The notes under the pieces were generated by a model. It did no database searches. It was not told the origin of the DNA and worked only from the letters and a program-made list of their open reading frames with translations. Both the position numbers and the translations under genes were made by a program. A stretch of 24,960 nucleotides of DNA from Temnopleurus reevesii (taxonomy: Eukaryota; Echinodermata; Echinoidea; Temnopleuroida; Temnopleuridae), in the NCBI GenBank assembly GCA_036244855.1, contig BQKZ01008561.1, positions 1,089 through 26,048 on the forward strand. The letters run 5' to 3'. Shown piece after piece: positions 1 through 8,076 of the stretch (the first letter of the stretch is position 1; each line of letters opens with the position of its first letter).

Positions 1-478
1 GGGATTAGGGTGAGTAATAATACAATTTACATGGTGCCAACTAAACAAGATATGTGAAGAGGTAGAATAAATTATGAGACAACGCAGAGAGGAGAGAAGT
101 GCAAGAAAAATAAAGAGGGGATGTACATGTAATCAATTATATGCAATGAAAAGGTAGGTTTTAAGATTCTGTTTCAATATTTCAGCTGAGCTACTGTTTT
201 TGATGGCTTGATGAAGGGAATTCCAAGCACATGGCCCAGCGTGTGTCAACCTACGTTCCCCCCTACTTGGTTTCGACTTTCAGGACAACGAAGAGGCTTA
301 AGTTTTCAGAACGCAAGGTTCAAAAAGGGGCAAACTGCTGTATCAGAGAAATATTACACTGAAGAGCCATGTGAACAATGATATAAGACAAGAGAGGCAT
401 ACATATAGCAGACTGTAAATAGTTTCTGTACTTTACAATTATAACAAATTACTGCAAGAAAAAGAAGAGCTTTCGCAC
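1..478. other. Laminin intron, no recognisable content
   Basis: This is intron 3' of the last laminin exon in the window. No splice-bounded coding block or clear repeat was recognised on either strand. The reading frame that runs past 479 on the minus strand is intronic read-through and ends within about 10 codons. Confidence 0.6.
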
Positions 479-653
479 CTCGTCTCCTGCAAAGAGCAGG
501 AGTCCACCGGGGGAGAGTGTCTTGAAGCTAAAATTGATCTGGTTTCCTGCAGACATCAGCTTGCTCCCACGAGGCACAAGGGCGTAGCCAGTCCCGTCAA
601 ACATCACAGCGGACGCGGGCGGGTCGATGGTTTGGGCAAGATCCGTCACATTC
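479..653 (-). CDS. Laminin alpha chain, start of LG2 (exon J)
   Basis: This 175-bp exon is the most 3' laminin exon in the window. An acceptor (tctctctgtag) precedes 653 and a donor (GAG|gtgcga) follows 479. It enters in phase 2, completing an Arg codon with the exon at 1840-1719, and leaves in phase 0. It encodes the linker from LG1 and the first strands of LG2, including MFDGTGYALVPRGS and a hydrophobic GGLLLFAGDE strand typical of laminin G sandwiches. Two potential N-glycosylation sequons, NVT and NFS, are visible. The rest of LG2 should lie in exons to the left of the window. Laminin alpha LG domains bind cell-surface receptors such as integrins and dystroglycan in the basement membrane (family knowledge). 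Confidence 0.88.
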
Positions 654-767
654 CTACAGAGAGAAAAGACCAGGGATATACGTGTTAATTATACTGCAGA
701 GAAAATTGGTAAACAAAAGAGATTTTGACATAGTTTCCTTGCTGCTAACGAGTATAATTATTGACTA

Positions 768-944
768 CAGTGGAAACTTGTTATAAAGAGATCTTATATA
801 AAAAAATACTTGATATAAAGAGGTAACAAATCTGGTCCCGGCTCTTTATAACTTATTGTTTTTTAACTCTGCTATAAAGAGATGACTGCCGTAACAAAGT
901 ATTTTTGATGGTACCAAGCACCTTGTTATACAGAGTTTCCAATG
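768..944. mobile_element. TA-flanked MITE (Tc1/mariner-pogo-like)
   Basis: A 177-bp stretch begins CAGTGGAAACTTGTTATA and ends in the near inverse complement, TATACAGAGTTTCCAATG. A TA dinucleotide flanks each side (766-767 and 945-946), the target duplication expected of the Tc1/mariner/pogo superfamily. It has no coding capacity and carries several internal ATAAAGAG motifs. A second, diverged member of the same family lies at 20955-21119; both share the core CTGGTCCC-GCTCTT. Confidence 0.65.
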
Positions 945-1280
945 TAATAAGAGCTCAAATTCAACGAGCCAATCCCCCCAAAAACGTTAGGTCGTCCTCT
1001 TTATTTGGAAACCTATAAAAATGGTTCAACCTAAACCTTTATAACTCTTTTTCACTTTAAATGCTTTTCATTTACGTAAGTTGGAAATGAAATCTGATAA
1101 CAAGAAATATTACCTTTACATTCCCCCCAAAAAAGAATTATGGAAAATTGGGATAAAATAAAATTTGTCTTGTTTGGCAACGTCCCCATTGCTCAATAAA
1201 CAGAATGGATTTTTTTTTTATATTGATACATGAAATATATAAGAAAATGGTTGAACAGGTTAACAACCTCGATGTTTCAT

Positions 1281-1700
1281 TTAAGGTCCCAGCACACCAA
1301 ACATGGCGTGGAATAAAGTTTGTCATTGGGCAGCGCGCTCCTCCACAACCAGAGGATCAGAGGTTCGAATACCCTCCATGGCGTTAGTTTTCTTCAGCAA
1401 GAAATCCATCCACATTGTGCTGCACTCAACCAAGGTGAGATGAATGGGTACCTGGGAGGAATCTATTCCTTGAAAAGGCTTATGCGCTTATTTATAGCTG
1501 CACTGCTAAAGCCAGGGTAATAATGCTGTAATTGTAGAGCACTTAGGGAATTCTCATGACGAGTTGATAAGTGCTGTATAAAAGCTGTTCATTATTATTA
1601 ATATTAAAGGATCTTTTAACAATTGGCCAATCACACAGGAGATATTGTATAAAAATCATGCCATGATGCTGTGCCGTGTTTGGTGTGCCTGGGCCTTTAA
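1281..1700. mobile_element. TTAA-flanked inverted-repeat element (MITE) carrying a SINE
   Basis: The left end reads TTAAGGTCCCAGCACACCAA. The right end, on the opposite strand, reads TTAAAGGCCCAGGCACACCA, so about 25 bp of terminal inverted repeat continue into CAAACATGG/CAAACACGG. Both ends carry TTAA, the target duplication used by piggyBac and Kolobok transposons. No transposase is present. A tRNA-like SINE occupies most of the interior, so the element is a composite. Confidence 0.6.
1318..1606 (+). mobile_element. tRNA-derived SINE
   Basis: The 5' part is tRNA-like, with a B-box-like GGTTCGAATAC at about 1362 preceded by a degenerate A-box region (GGGCAGCGCGC). The 3' end has the invertebrate SINE-type tail, an AGCACTTAGG block, then AGTGCTGTATAAAAGCTG and an ATTATTATTAA tract. 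There is no open coding frame of note; short frames here are incidental. The exact 5' border is uncertain. Confidence 0.55.
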
Positions 1701-1718
1701 GCTGAATGAAATACAAAC

Positions 1719-1840
1719 CTCATGATTCCCTCATTGACGGAGCTGGCATTGACGAAGTTCCAGATACCAATCGGCGTGTCACCGAACTGGAATTCATCGA
1801 TACCGCCTACAAACTCACGGGTAGTTAGCACTTCCGGTAA
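1719..1840 (-). CDS. Laminin alpha chain, end of LG1 (exon I)
   Basis: This 122-bp exon has acceptor ttatcttctag before 1840 and donor AG|gtttgt after 1719. It enters in phase 0 and leaves in phase 2. It encodes the last strands of LG1: a LPEVLTTREFVGGIDEFQFG block followed by a W-N-F strand and an NAS sequon. In vertebrate alpha3/alpha5 chains this position reads GCIE...SLYNF and a later Cys completes the LG disulfide. Here the first Cys is Gly and no later Cys follows, so the canonical disulfide is missing. Assignment to laminin alpha is firm from the surrounding LG1 exons. Confidence 0.9.
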
Positions 1841-2243
1841 CTAGAAGATAAGCAAGAAGTCAGACATCATTAGAAAATTACATCTCGACTGATAGGATAT
1901 TCTTTATCAAGAAAGAAAATCTTGCTTTTTCCCGCACTTTTTTGTGCAATAAATTACTTTGAAAGAAAATTTCACGGGGAAAATTATTTGTTGTCCTCAT
2001 CATTTTCATCATCACAACCATCAAAATCCTAATCATCAACATCAACATCACCACCACCACTACCACCACCACCACCATCATTATCATCATCATCATCATC
2101 ATCATCACCATCATCAACAGGATCATCATCGTTGTCCTCGTTGTTGTCGTCGTCATCACCAACGCTATCACCACCACCAGCACCACCACCCCCACTACAA
2201 TCACCCTAACCCCACCAACACCCACCACAACCACACTTCTCAC
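1841..2243. repeat. Laminin intron with CAT/CAC microsatellite
   Basis: This short intron contains an impure trinucleotide tract at about 1998-2215, mostly CAT, CAC and CCA on the plus strand. It ends about 30 bp from the donor of the exon at 2388-2244. Long His-rich or Met/Val-rich frames here are produced by the repeat and are not genes. Confidence 0.85.
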
Positions 2244-2388
2244 CTGAGCAGACGCCGGAGCACCACCAATGAACATGACGGACTCTGGCTTGAGATCGAG
2301 CAGGTTGAACTCTCCGCTGCTAGCCGACTCGCCATCCAACTCTCCAGTGCTCTCCGTTTTGACGGTCACCTTGGCGTATCGTCCAAAC
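2244..2388 (-). CDS. Laminin alpha chain, LG1 middle (exon H)
   Basis: This 145-bp exon has acceptor tgtattgtag before 2388 and donor CAG|gtgaga after 2244. It enters in phase 2, with AG from the previous exon plus G giving Arg, and leaves in phase 0. It encodes FGRYAKVTV, a charged linker, then NLLDLKPESVMFIGG. The last block matches the NL-L-P--V-F-Y-V-G-G strand diagnostic of LG1 in laminin alpha3/alpha5 chains (family knowledge). This is the clearest single laminin match in the window. Confidence 0.93.
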
Positions 2389-3147
2389 CTACAATACATC
2401 AGGATAATTTAATAATGTTAACCCCTTGACTACTGAACTCTGTAATTCCTACAGACTTTGTGCAGGGACCGTCCAGTTCCAGTTGCCAATGGATTAAGTG
2501 ATTTTATGAGCCAGTATTCAACCCTTTCACTGCTGCAAGTTCAGATTCTAAATGGTATTACAATTAGATCTGTCTCTACTCTATGTAAGCAAGACAGCTG
2601 ATAGGTGGCGTGATCCGAAAATTGACAGGAATTTTGAGGTCGTGTCCTCTTTTTTACCTGGCAGAAGGAGAAAGAAAGGTTGTGCACTTTTACTGGGAGT
2701 CAAGCTGCCGGGACGTCATGCTTGTTTAAAATCTGAATTAGACTGATGCACAAACACCAGAGAAACCCATATAAATATGAAGCAACAGTTACACTTACAT
2801 GTACATTCCATTTCACTTATACTGTTTCAGGCAATGAACCCAAATTTGTACATCAATTCCTAAAACCAGAGATGATTTGATAATACTGTGGTACCTTATT
2901 ATAGGATCAGAAAAAGTACTTTTAAACATGGGACAAGCATTGGAGACAAGCATTGGAAACAGGCTTTTTTATTAAGTCATATTGAATCACGGCCTATAAC
3001 AAATTTTCGGGCCTGTTATATATGTACATGCATAAGTAAATATACTTATAACGGATAATATTTACTGACTATCTAGGAATGAACCTGACAATCTAGGAAT
3101 GAGCACCATACAATAATCTCAAGAGATTTGCCAAAGATTTGACTGAC
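2389..3147. other. Laminin intron, no recognisable content
   Basis: This 759-bp intron joins the exons at 3278-3148 and 2388-2244. No transposon, RNA gene or further exon was recognised. A short direct repeat (GACAAGCATTGGA, twice near 2932-2958) and another (ATCTAGGAATGA, twice near 3071-3102) are visible. Confidence 0.5.
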
Positions 3148-3278
3148 CTTTCCACCACAACGTATTTCCACATTCCATCATTGATGTTCTGGGCAACGGT
3201 TGTCGAGGCGTCTCCGTCTCCAAGGTTATAACGGAAGACGAGGTTTCGGTTCTCATTGGTGAGGGCTAGGTAATCATC
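3148..3278 (-). CDS. Laminin alpha chain, LG1 (exon G)
   Basis: This 131-bp exon has acceptor gtttccatccag before 3278 and donor AG|gtcagt after 3148. It enters in phase 0 and leaves in phase 2. It encodes DDYLALTNENRNLVFRYNLG and then a region ending in MWKYVVVER. This matches the GDYMGV...VYNLG strands of LG1 in laminin alpha chains, including the acidic residues at the strand start that take part in Ca2+ binding in some LG domains. Splicing from the exon at 3931-3776 is in phase. Confidence 0.92.
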
Positions 3279-3597
3279 CTGGATGGAAACAAAATGAGTT
3301 GATTGATTTAATCATGTATTTATATCAAGGTTTACATCACCATTATCATAAGTAAGCATTTCGGAAGGCTACATTTTGTGTGAAAATGACACTCCACTGT
3401 GAACTTTGCACCTTGACACCTCAGATTTAACTTCCTGGCCCTGTAACATAAAGGTTTGCACGTCATCGCTATTTGATTAGAAGGAGAAGATGGAAATTGA
3501 GGAGGATTCTGTAATCTCTTCTAATGCCCCTACCTTTTCATTTTCATAATATCCAAGATTAAATGGGGTTAAAAATATAAAAGAAGCCAAATCATAC
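3279..3597. repeat. Intron with a truncated third copy of the LG1 exon unit
   Basis: From 3479 to about 3533 on the minus strand is a third copy of the start of the duplicated LG1 exon. It follows the same intron segment as the copy at 3598-3711, but the frame ends at a TAA about 19 codons in (near 3480) and the exon's second half is missing. The remaining 200 bp up to the donor side of exon G show nothing recognisable. Confidence 0.7.
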
Positions 3598-3834
3598 TGT
3601 TGCAGTTGGGCCGCCAACAAAGTAGAGGAGTCCATTAGTGCCTTGGGTCGTAAAGTAGAAGGAGAAGATGGAAATTGAGGAGAATTCTGTAATCTCTTCT
3701 AATGCCCCTACCTTTTCATTTTCATAATATCCAAGATTAAATGGGGTTAAACATATAAAAAGAGCCCAACCATACCGTTGCAGTTGGGCCGCCAACGAAG
3801 TAGAGAAGTCCATTCGTGCCTTGGGTTGTGAAGT
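3479..3834. repeat. 178-bp tandem duplication, two full units
   Basis: Units begin at 3479 and 3657 with the same AGAAGGAGAAGATGGAAATT, a period of 178 bp. Homology continues as a third, diverged part unit from 3835 into the exon at 3931-3776. Each unit spans the 3' part of an LG1 exon copy, a 64-bp intron and the 5' part of the next copy. The two full units are close to identical, intron part included. Confidence 0.85.
3598..3711 (-). CDS. Possible alternative LG1 exon (duplicate of exon F)
   Basis: This 114-bp block is co-linear, without gaps, with the last 38 codons of the exon at 3931-3776, and it ends at the same kind of donor (ACA|gtatga versus ACG|gtatgg). On the upstream side the first AG after a pyrimidine stretch falls exactly at AAAAG|GTA, giving phase 0 at both ends. 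The last 23 codons differ from exon F at six positions, all synonymous. The first 15 codons carry eight amino-acid changes (for example K to G, P to L, E to T). The pattern suggests the copy is, or recently was, translated. The acceptor is weak because an A-rich stretch lies immediately before it. It could instead be a decaying exon duplicate. Confidence 0.5.
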
Positions 3835-3931
3835 AGAAGGAGAAGGTGGAGATCGGGGAGGAATCTTCGATCTGTTCTGGTGCCTTCACCTCGACGTAGC
3901 TCTCGGGGCCAAACTTGGCTGCAACCTTGAT
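3776..3931 (-). CDS. Laminin alpha chain, start of LG1 (exon F)
   Basis: This 156-bp exon has acceptor ttcttataaacag before 3931 and donor ACG|gtatgg after 3776; phase 0 at both ends. It encodes IKVAAKFGPESYVEVKAPEQ, then a strand FSFYFTTQGTNGLLYFVGG. The order (short linker from the coiled coil, then K-F-G--S-Y-V and LLYFVGG) matches the start of LG1 in laminin alpha chains. Inside the exon, GAG|GTGAAG at 3890/3889 looks like a donor and sits exactly where homology to the downstream copy at 3711-3598 begins. That would allow a same-length isoform using the copy's 38 codons. Confidence 0.93.
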
Positions 3932-5384
3932 CTGTTTATAAGAAAACAAAGATATTTTAGTGTTACTGTGTGGTGATATGTCAGGCCATTCATGAACCAG
4001 AGTCTCCTTATGCAAAGAGTTTTTACTATCTTTTTTTTTAATGGAGAAGCAGTTTTGTGGCCCCCTTTTTTTGGGAATATTGTTACCTCAATATTGCAGC
4101 CGAATGGAGATTTTTTTTCGTTCAAAAAACCAAGAAAGGTGTAACTGTATTGTGTGCATAAAACCAGACCTTTGGATCAAAACTTTCCAGATAAAGAGAC
4201 TCAGGTAAAACTAGGCAGGCATTGTTTAGAACCAAGACACATGTGAACCAATCTCTACTAATCACAAGTGCATAATTCACTCGTACATATAAATTGGTGA
4301 AAAGTGAGAATTATACATCAATTTTCAAACCGAAAAGTAAAAATGGAACAAAAAGCAGGCAGTGCTGTGCAGTATTCTGATACTGTGACAACATGTTCAA
4401 ATTGACACTTAGGTAAAACAAAAAGATCTTTCAGGCTCAAGACATCAAATGAATATGTACGTGATGTACTGACCCAGAATTGACAATCATGCCATGACAT
4501 ACCGGTAAATGTAGATGTCTTTAAAAAGGCATCACAAACATTTACCAAGCATTTTACACCATTCAATGAAATTATAAAAAATGATATGGAATACAAATGA
4601 AAATAATAAACTGCACCTTGGCTAACATCATCTCACAATCAGAAACAAGACAGTCTGTATCTATGCAGTAAGAAGTTCGTATTTAGAAATTAAAGTCTGT
4701 AAATTAATTTAATATTCTATTGTTGAATTTACCCAGATGCGGTAAACAAGACCCATGACTCTATAATATAATGGATTAATTTATTCATATAAAACAAAAT
4801 GCTGACTCTTGATCCTATCCTGTTGTGTTAAGTTAGAAAACCATTTAACCAAAATTAATATTTATTTAAATAATTAAGTTTTCTAGCATTCAACTTGAGA
4901 TATAAGAAGGTTCAAATGAGCTATTTGAGAGCATTGCACCTAAGATCCATAGAAATCAAATGCACAGAAGATTTCTTTTTAATCTAGAGTTTGGTGATTA
5001 ATAAAAGTAAAGAGAGATATCAGAAGACAGATTTCATTTTATTCCCTATGCTAAGGAAAAGATGCTGAATTAAATCGATAAGGTTTAAATTTGTTAATCT
5101 TGGAAAATATTAGGATATTTAAAAAAAATATAAAATCAATATAAGTTTAGGTTTAAGCTTGAAGTGAAAATATAAAAACGAGACCACTGTACATATGTTA
5201 AAATATTTCTCTTCAACTGTTTGCATGAGTGTACATGTTTCTGGCTTCATAACTTTGCATCCTATTTTCAAACTAAAGAATCTTATATAAATGTAAGAAA
5301 AATTTAAAAGCCTATAGTTACAGAAATGTAGGGGCATTTATTTTACATCACAAGCTGCGTTTTGTCAACTGTGGATGTTTTGTA

Positions 5385-5434
5385 TCCTCTGGAAAAAGCG
5401 CTATATAAATTCAATTATTATTATTATTATTATA
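5385..5434 (+). mobile_element. SINE 3' tail fragment
   Basis: The sequence AAAAAGCGCTATATAAATTC followed by (ATT)n is the characteristic 3' end of tRNA-related SINEs common in marine invertebrates. No convincing tRNA-like head was found upstream, so this is probably a 5'-truncated copy. Confidence 0.5.
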
Positions 5435-5539
5435 TCTTATAATCTATTGAATCCTTTAAAATGACAATCAGAGAAACTTTTCAGTTTAAAATTAGATTAT
5501 AAGTCAAAGTTATGAAGGTTATTAAAAAAGAAATAATCA

Positions 5540-6205
5540 CCAATTAGAATAGCTCCCATATAAATGTACATGCAGTTACCCCATGGTCTCTTGAAACCAT
5601 GTTGCCCCTGAACAAAACTTACAGGCATTGTCCTATTCAGCTTTTCAATGAACTACTTGATCCCCTGATATATGTAGCCAATTGAAATAACCAATTAAGA
5701 AAGTTTCTCATATGAATGTTATTAACCCATGGCCTATTGAAACCATGTTGCCCTTCAAACAAAACTTACAGGCATGACAATGTTCAGCATTCAGCGAGTT
5801 AAGACTGAATCTTCACAAGGAATTGAGTAACATTGTCCATCTGGATTAATTGATCCCCTGATATATGTAGCCAATGGACATAACCAATCAGGAAAGTTCC
5901 ACATAGAATGTTATTAACCCATGGCCTCTTGGAACCATGTTGCCCCTGAATAAGACTTACAGACATGACAATGTTCGGCATTCAGCGAGTTAAGACTGAA
6001 TCTTCACAAGGAATTATGTTGCATTGCCCATATAAGCACTTTTGGGTTAAACTATCCCCTGATATATGTAGCCAATTGAAATAACCAATTAAGAAAGTTC
6101 GACATAGAACTGTTAATAACCCATGGCCTCTTGAAACTATGTTGCCCCTGCACAAAACTTACAGGCATGACAATGTTCGGCATTCAGCGAGTTAAGACTG
6201 AACTC
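5540..6205. repeat. Tandem array of about 190-bp units, four copies
   Basis: CCATGG landmarks at 5581, 5727, 5919 and 6121 each start the same block: CCATGGCCTCTTGAAACCAT, GTTGCCCCTG, ACTTACAGGCATGACAATGT, CATTCAGCGAGTTAAGACTG. Three copies also share CCCTGATATATGTAGCCAAT. Spacing is 146, 192 and 202 bp, so the first unit is shortened. Copies 2 to 4 are close to one another and the first is the most diverged. No open frame is conserved across units. Confidence 0.85.
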
Positions 6206-7625
6206 ATTGAGCAGGCAGAATGTGTTAGAACACAGAATGAAATGAAGAAAATATAACTCACACTATAGAAAAGCAAATTTTATGCTTCATTTTTTTTTCT
6301 TGCAGAGCTTTTTTTTTTTGTTAGAAAAATTGGGACCATGTCCATCTCATCAAATAATTATTGTAAAATTGAGCTTGATAAGGGTCTGGATAGCATTTGG
6401 AAGAGGTTTTTTTTATTCATCTTTAAATTCTTGATATAGTAGAATACTGAAAGCTCTAAAGGTCATTTTAGCTATCTATAAAAGATTGGGATATCCTACA
6501 AATAGGTGGCATGAAGACAATCTTTTTCTTTATCAACCTATCAAATGGAGTCTGTTTGCAGTACTAATTCATTACAGGTACATGTAGTATACTGTTGGGT
6601 CTATTCAATTCCTACAAACCTAAAAAAAAAAAAAGGAAATCAAGGAATGACTTGTTATGTTAAATCGAAATGGAAAATATGACTACAACACCACCTAATG
6701 GCGGCAGAGGCATAACAATTATAAAGAGAAAAAAACTGTACCCGCACAAACTTGGGTGAAAACATAAAAATAAATCTTATGCCTGCTGTTTGCTCGAAGT
6801 GGTTTCAAATGAAAATGCAAGAACAAACTTGGGAAACAAGCGAAAATAACAGACCAACTCATTTCAAAACCTTTTCCTTCATTTAAGCATTCTACATGCA
6901 CGCGTAAGTTTCAAATTATTCCCAGAAATGATTGTGAATAAGAACTTCTGACTAACTCATCATTTACATTGACAGAAGACTATTGGGTAGTTTAAGAGAG
7001 AATGATGTTTGTTCACACGAACATTTCATGTTGGTAGATGTAAATTCATCTGAAATAATTGGTAATGTGCGAAGTTAAATTCAAGACTTTACTTTTCATA
7101 ATAAGGAAAACTCATTGGAGTATGCAGCCTGTCGTGGTACTGTTTTGTTGGCAACAGAGAGAAGTAAGGTACCAGCTGATAATAAAGATGAATATTACTG
7201 CTGGAAATGGACAACACGCGTTATCAGGAGAGCACTGTGCTATTAAAAGGTAGGAATGAAGATGATTGCTTTTTCTACAAAACTGCTAAACCGAGGAAAG
7301 TACTTTCTTTCCATGGATAAATATTCTTGCTCAGGGAGTACGGTAGGATGGAATTTCTATTTTGAGTCAGGGAATGTATTTGCTATTTCAGGGGGAATGG
7401 GGCAGATTATCTGCTTTCAAAGCAAGGAAAGCATTTTCTTTCCACATACAACTATTTGGTGAGGGGAGGGGAAGATATTCGATGTCAAACCAAGGAAAGT
7501 ATTTCCTCTCCATGGATAATGCCATTTTTCAGGGATGCCACTGAGTATTTACCATTTCTGAAAACTTTTGTGCTTTTTGTAGATTTTTGTAAATTTTTTC
7601 ATGCATGAATAGGATATTTTATGTA

Positions 7626-7864
7626 CAGGGATGCAAGTTCGAATTGATCTGAGGGCTTGAAAATCATCCCAAATGCAAAAATTTGTGCAGCAAAATGCTA
7701 AAATATGGTCTGAAAATAAACTGCCTGGGTCTGAATTTAGGATGTCTAGAATGTCTAGAATCAGTGAAAAAAGGGCTAGATGCAGTCTGAACCCATCTGA
7801 ATTCAATCCAAAAATGTCCAATATCACCAGAAATCAGACTCAAGTCTACAACGTGACATCCCTG
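7626..7864. mobile_element. Possible small MITE with CAGGGATG ends
   Basis: The left end CAGGGATGCAAGTT and the inverse of the right end, CAGGGATGTCACGTT, form a short imperfect inverted repeat resembling hAT-type termini. No flanking 8-bp target duplication could be made out and there is no coding capacity, so the call is weak. Confidence 0.3.
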
Positions 7865-7921
7865 ATCAGAAAGAAAATAAGATGCATTTTTTCTATGTTT
7901 TGAATGGACATGATCCCTTAC

Positions 7922-8076
7922 TCCATTGGCCAGAGAACGTGCTTCGGCAATCTTTTTCTGGATCTCGGCGAGGTTGTACGACATCGTGAGCGTCATGTTG
8001 GCCATCATGTGGTGCTGCATCCGGAGTCTGTCCCGCAGTCCCGGGATCTCGCCTTCGATGCGGCGGATCTCGTCAA
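7922..8076 (-). CDS. Laminin alpha chain, coiled coil adjoining LG1 (exon E)
   Basis: This 155-bp exon has acceptor ccccttttgcag before 8076 and donor GGA|gtaagg after 7922; phase 1 in, phase 0 out. It encodes a charged helix, DEIRRIEGEIPGLRDRLR, then NLAEIQKKIAEARSLANG, ending directly before LG1. The last helix matches the KKVAEARELVNQAR segment that joins the coiled coil to LG1 in alpha3/alpha5 chains (family knowledge). A Met-rich stretch in the middle (MQHHMMANM) is unusual for a coiled coil. The coil pairs with beta and gamma chains in the trimer; no cysteine for an interchain bond is encoded here. Confidence 0.9.

Larger units (their letters stand above)
654..1718. other. Laminin intron with nested MITEs and a SINE
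   Basis: This intron separates the last LG1 exon from the first LG2 exon. It holds a TA-flanked MITE at 768-944 and a TTAA-flanked inverted-repeat element at 1281-1700 that carries a tRNA-derived SINE. No coding exon was seen between them. Confidence 0.6.
3932..7921. other. Large laminin intron (about 4 kb)
   Basis: This intron separates the coiled-coil domain from LG1. It contains a SINE tail near 5385-5434, a tandem array at 5540-6205, a hairpin-type repeat fragment near 6688-6715, three loose copies of a GGAAAGTA...TTTCC motif near 7289, 7422 and 7489, and a possible MITE at 7626-7864. The segments 3932-5340 and 6210-7280 showed no recognisable element. Several T and A runs occur (4030, 6290-6320, 6620-6633). 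Confidence 0.6.

Noticed and set aside
1318..1390. A functional tRNA gene
   Set aside because: Only a B-box-like string and a degenerate A-box are present, no cloverleaf could be formed, and the sequence continues into a SINE tail.
1959..2429. His-rich 156-residue frame on the plus strand
   Set aside because: It is a translation of the intronic CAT/CAC repeat and runs through the antisense of a laminin exon.
7059..7544. Short plus-strand frames of 60-68 codons
   Set aside because: They lie in the large intron and share a loosely repeated GGAAAGTA/TTTCCATGG motif; there is no start context, splice logic or recognisable domain.
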